From NCBI GenBank assembly GCA_044375105.1, contig JBILNK010000195.1:1-7807 (forward strand): a stretch of DNA of 7,807 bases, given 5' to 3'. How positions within the stretch are numbered: position 1 is the first letter of the stretch; the number at the start of each line of letters is the position of its first letter. Of this stretch, positions 6,346-7,807 are shown piece by piece. The notes under the pieces are model-generated. The model was not told where the DNA came from, ran no database searches, and was given only the letters and a program-made list of their open reading frames with translations. A program made the position numbers and the translations under genes. The stretch is from JBIKLM01 sp044375105 (lineage in GTDB: Bacteria; Planctomycetota; UBA1135; GCA-002686595).

Positions 6346-7807
6346 TCAGGGCCGGGTCGGATCGAGCGCCGCGCTGAACAACACGGCCCCGGCCAGCACC
6401 GCCAGGAGCATCAGGGAGACCAGCGGCCAGGCGCGGCCGTCCAGGCGCTCCTCCAGGTCGACCCAGGCCAGGTGGCGGAAGCCGCGGTCGCGGGCGTGTT
6501 CGGGGGTCAGGCGCTGGGTGCTCTCGAGCAGGAAGATCTCGTCCGCGGGGAAGGACTCGGCCGAGGCGCTGTCCCGGTGGGCGATGCGATGGCGCAGGAT
6601 GCGCCAAGAAGCCCAGGGCGCGGCGAACCGCCAGTCCCATTGAATCGCCACGAAGCGCTGGTTGTCCTGCTCCCAGGGGCTGCCCTGGTCCAGGTCCGGC
6701 CAGGCCAGGCGGGCGCCCTGCTGGGCCAGGTCGTGGTAGGTGTGCTGATCGACGGCCACCGCGGGCGCGTTGGCCGCCAGCCCCAGGCCGAACAGCCCGA
6801 GCAGCGCCAGGCGCCGCCAGCCGCCGAGCTTGAGCGCCCCATGCAGCGCCAGGATCGTGCCCAGCCACAGGAACGGCAGGGTCGGCAGCACGTAGCGCGG
6901 CCCGAAGGTCCAGGCCCCGTGGAAGGTTTGGGTCGGGATCACCAGGGCGAACACGCCCAGCAGGACCCCCAACACGGTCAGCCACAGCAGCCGGTCGTGG
7001 CGGCGCGCCAGGAAGCCGAAGGGCGCCGCCAGGATGCCCGGCGCCAGCCAGAACAAGCCCTTGCCGGGAGCGAGGGTGACGCCGGCCAAGCCCAGGAGCG
7101 GCGGATACGAGAAGAACGTCCCGCTGCCGACGGCTTCGCCGTAGCCGGTCTCGAGCAGCGAGCCGAAGCGCAGCTGGTTGGTGGCCAGGAACAGGGCCGC
7201 GCACAGCCCCGCCGCCAGGCTGACCCAGGAGAGGTCTTCGGTGGCCCCGAAGAAGCCCGGGCGCAGCTTGAGCAGCGGGCTGCTCCACAGGCGGCGCCGG
7301 CCGGCGACGGTCACGAACAAGGTCGCCGAGAACAGCACCAGCACCGCGGGCAGGGCCGCCACGCGGGTCAGCACGGCGAAGCCCAGGCACAGCCCGAGCA
7401 GCAGCAGCACGCGGCGCCGCGGGCGCTCGAAGCGCAGGTAGGCGTCGCGGGCCGAGACCAGCAGCGCGAAGGCCAGGAACAGCAGGAAGGTGGCCTGCAC
7501 GTCGGACAGGGTGGCGCGCGCCTGGGCCAGGGCGAAGGTGCACAGGGCGTAGGCCAGGGCGCCGAATCCCGCGCTGATCCGCGAGGCCCCCAAACGCCGC
7601 GAGGTCAGCACCAAGATGCCGGCGGTCAGGGCCCCGAGCAGCGGGTTGCGCCAGCCGACCGCCAGGTGCTCGAAGTACTCGCTGCGCTGGACGCCGTAGT
7701 GCGGCGGCGATTCGCGGTGCAGCTCGGCGATCGTCGGGAACAGCTCCGCAAGGCCGCGTCCGAGCCAGAAGAACGGCACGCCCACCAGGGCCTGGCCCAA
7801 GCCGAAC
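6346..7807 (-). CDS. GT-C-like integral membrane glycosyltransferase (5' end cut by window edge)
   Basis: The frame is open to the right edge and enters the window as FGLGQALVGVPFFWLG. That pattern normally lies well inside GT-C proteins of the PMT/ArnT kind, so the true start is outside and the TTG at 7800 is not the start. About 486 codons are visible. Numbering from that TTG, around ten hydrophobic segments occur, for example near 52-66, 77-92, 103-117, 131-166, 193-206, 270-288, 303-322, 330-344 and 459-478. Motifs I associate with this family are ARATLSDVQATFLL (94-107), APGKGLFWLAP (244-254) and FGPRYVLPTLPFLW (299-312). Such enzymes transfer a sugar from a polyprenyl-phosphate donor to a lipid, glycan or protein outside the cytoplasm. 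The acidic catalytic residues usually lie in the first periplasmic loop, which is not visible, so activity cannot be judged. A soluble loop (about 345-455) precedes the last membrane segment. Confidence 0.8.
   Translation of the reverse strand, partial: FGLGQALVGVPFFWLGRGLAELFPTIAELHRESPPHYGVQRSEYFEHLAVGWRNPLLGALTAGILVLTSRRLGASRISAGFGALAYALCTFALAQARATLSDVQATFLLFLAFALLVSARDAYLRFERPRRRVLLLLGLCLGFAVLTRVAALPAVLVLFSATLFVTVAGRRRLWSSPLLKLRPGFFGATEDLSWVSLAAGLCAALFLATNQLRFGSLLETGYGEAVGSGTFFSYPPLLGLAGVTLAPGKGLFWLAPGILAAPFGFLARRHDRLLWLTVLGVLLGVFALVIPTQTFHGAWTFGPRYVLPTLPFLWLGTILALHGALKLGGWRRLALLGLFGLGLAANAPAVAVDQHTYHDLAQQGARLAWPDLDQGSPWEQDNQRFVAIQWDWRFAAPWASWRILRHRIAHRDSASAESFPADEIFLLESTQRLTPEHARDRGFRHLAWVDLEERLDGRAWPLVSLMLLAVLAGAVLFSAALDPTRP

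Noticed and set aside
5819..7543. Minus-strand frame of 574 codons overlapping the glycosyltransferase gene
   Set aside because: The product is Arg/Pro/Gly/Ala-rich with no membrane segments or motifs. The overlapping frame gives a coherent multi-spanning membrane protein, so this is an out-of-frame shadow.

Overview
The window is very GC-rich and all five genes I can support lie on the minus strand, so transcription runs from high to low coordinates. Codons end almost always in G or C, and Shine-Dalgarno signals are weak or absent. The adaptor protein carries sequence blocks (KYVEGDWPQQ, a WWANPNLRVY block, VRERQRLITIP) that I associate from memory with the HlyD-type efflux adaptors of Planctomycetota. 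A high-GC planctomycete or a related Gram-negative bacterium is therefore my best guess. This is inference, not a database result.

Layout in transcription order: (1) 7807-6346, the C-terminal part of a multi-spanning GT-C-like membrane glycosyltransferase, cut by the right edge. (2) 6098-5196, a 300-residue exported or membrane-anchored protein of unknown function, followed by GC-rich hairpins. (3) 5195-4749, a 447-base gap with no convincing gene and a few A/T-rich patches that are candidate promoter sites for the genes downstream. (4) 4748-2718, a TolC/OprM-type outer-membrane efflux lipoprotein. (5) 2594-651, a periplasmic adaptor (HlyD/MacA type) with an unusual Gly/Ala/Pro-rich tail. (6) 654-1, a MacB/LolD-type ABC ATPase overlapping the adaptor by 4 bases (ATGA) and cut by the left edge.

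Genes 4-6 form a tripartite ABC efflux operon: ATPase, membrane-anchored adaptor and outer-membrane channel. The inner-membrane permease (MacB/FtsX-like) is not in the window and is expected just past the left edge. Nothing in the sequence tells the substrate. The two genes at the right are on the same strand but separated from the efflux operon by the 447-base gap, so a functional link is not shown.

I see no CRISPR array, tRNA, rRNA, insertion sequence, phage gene or defence system, and no sign of a wholly new system. The oddest features are low-complexity additions to otherwise standard efflux proteins: a roughly 155-residue tail on the adaptor that contains a duplicated 45-base unit, an acidic 84-residue tail on the channel, and a long Pro/Ala/Arg-rich leader ahead of the channel's lipoprotein signal. 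The uncharacterised exported protein is the other item worth checking.
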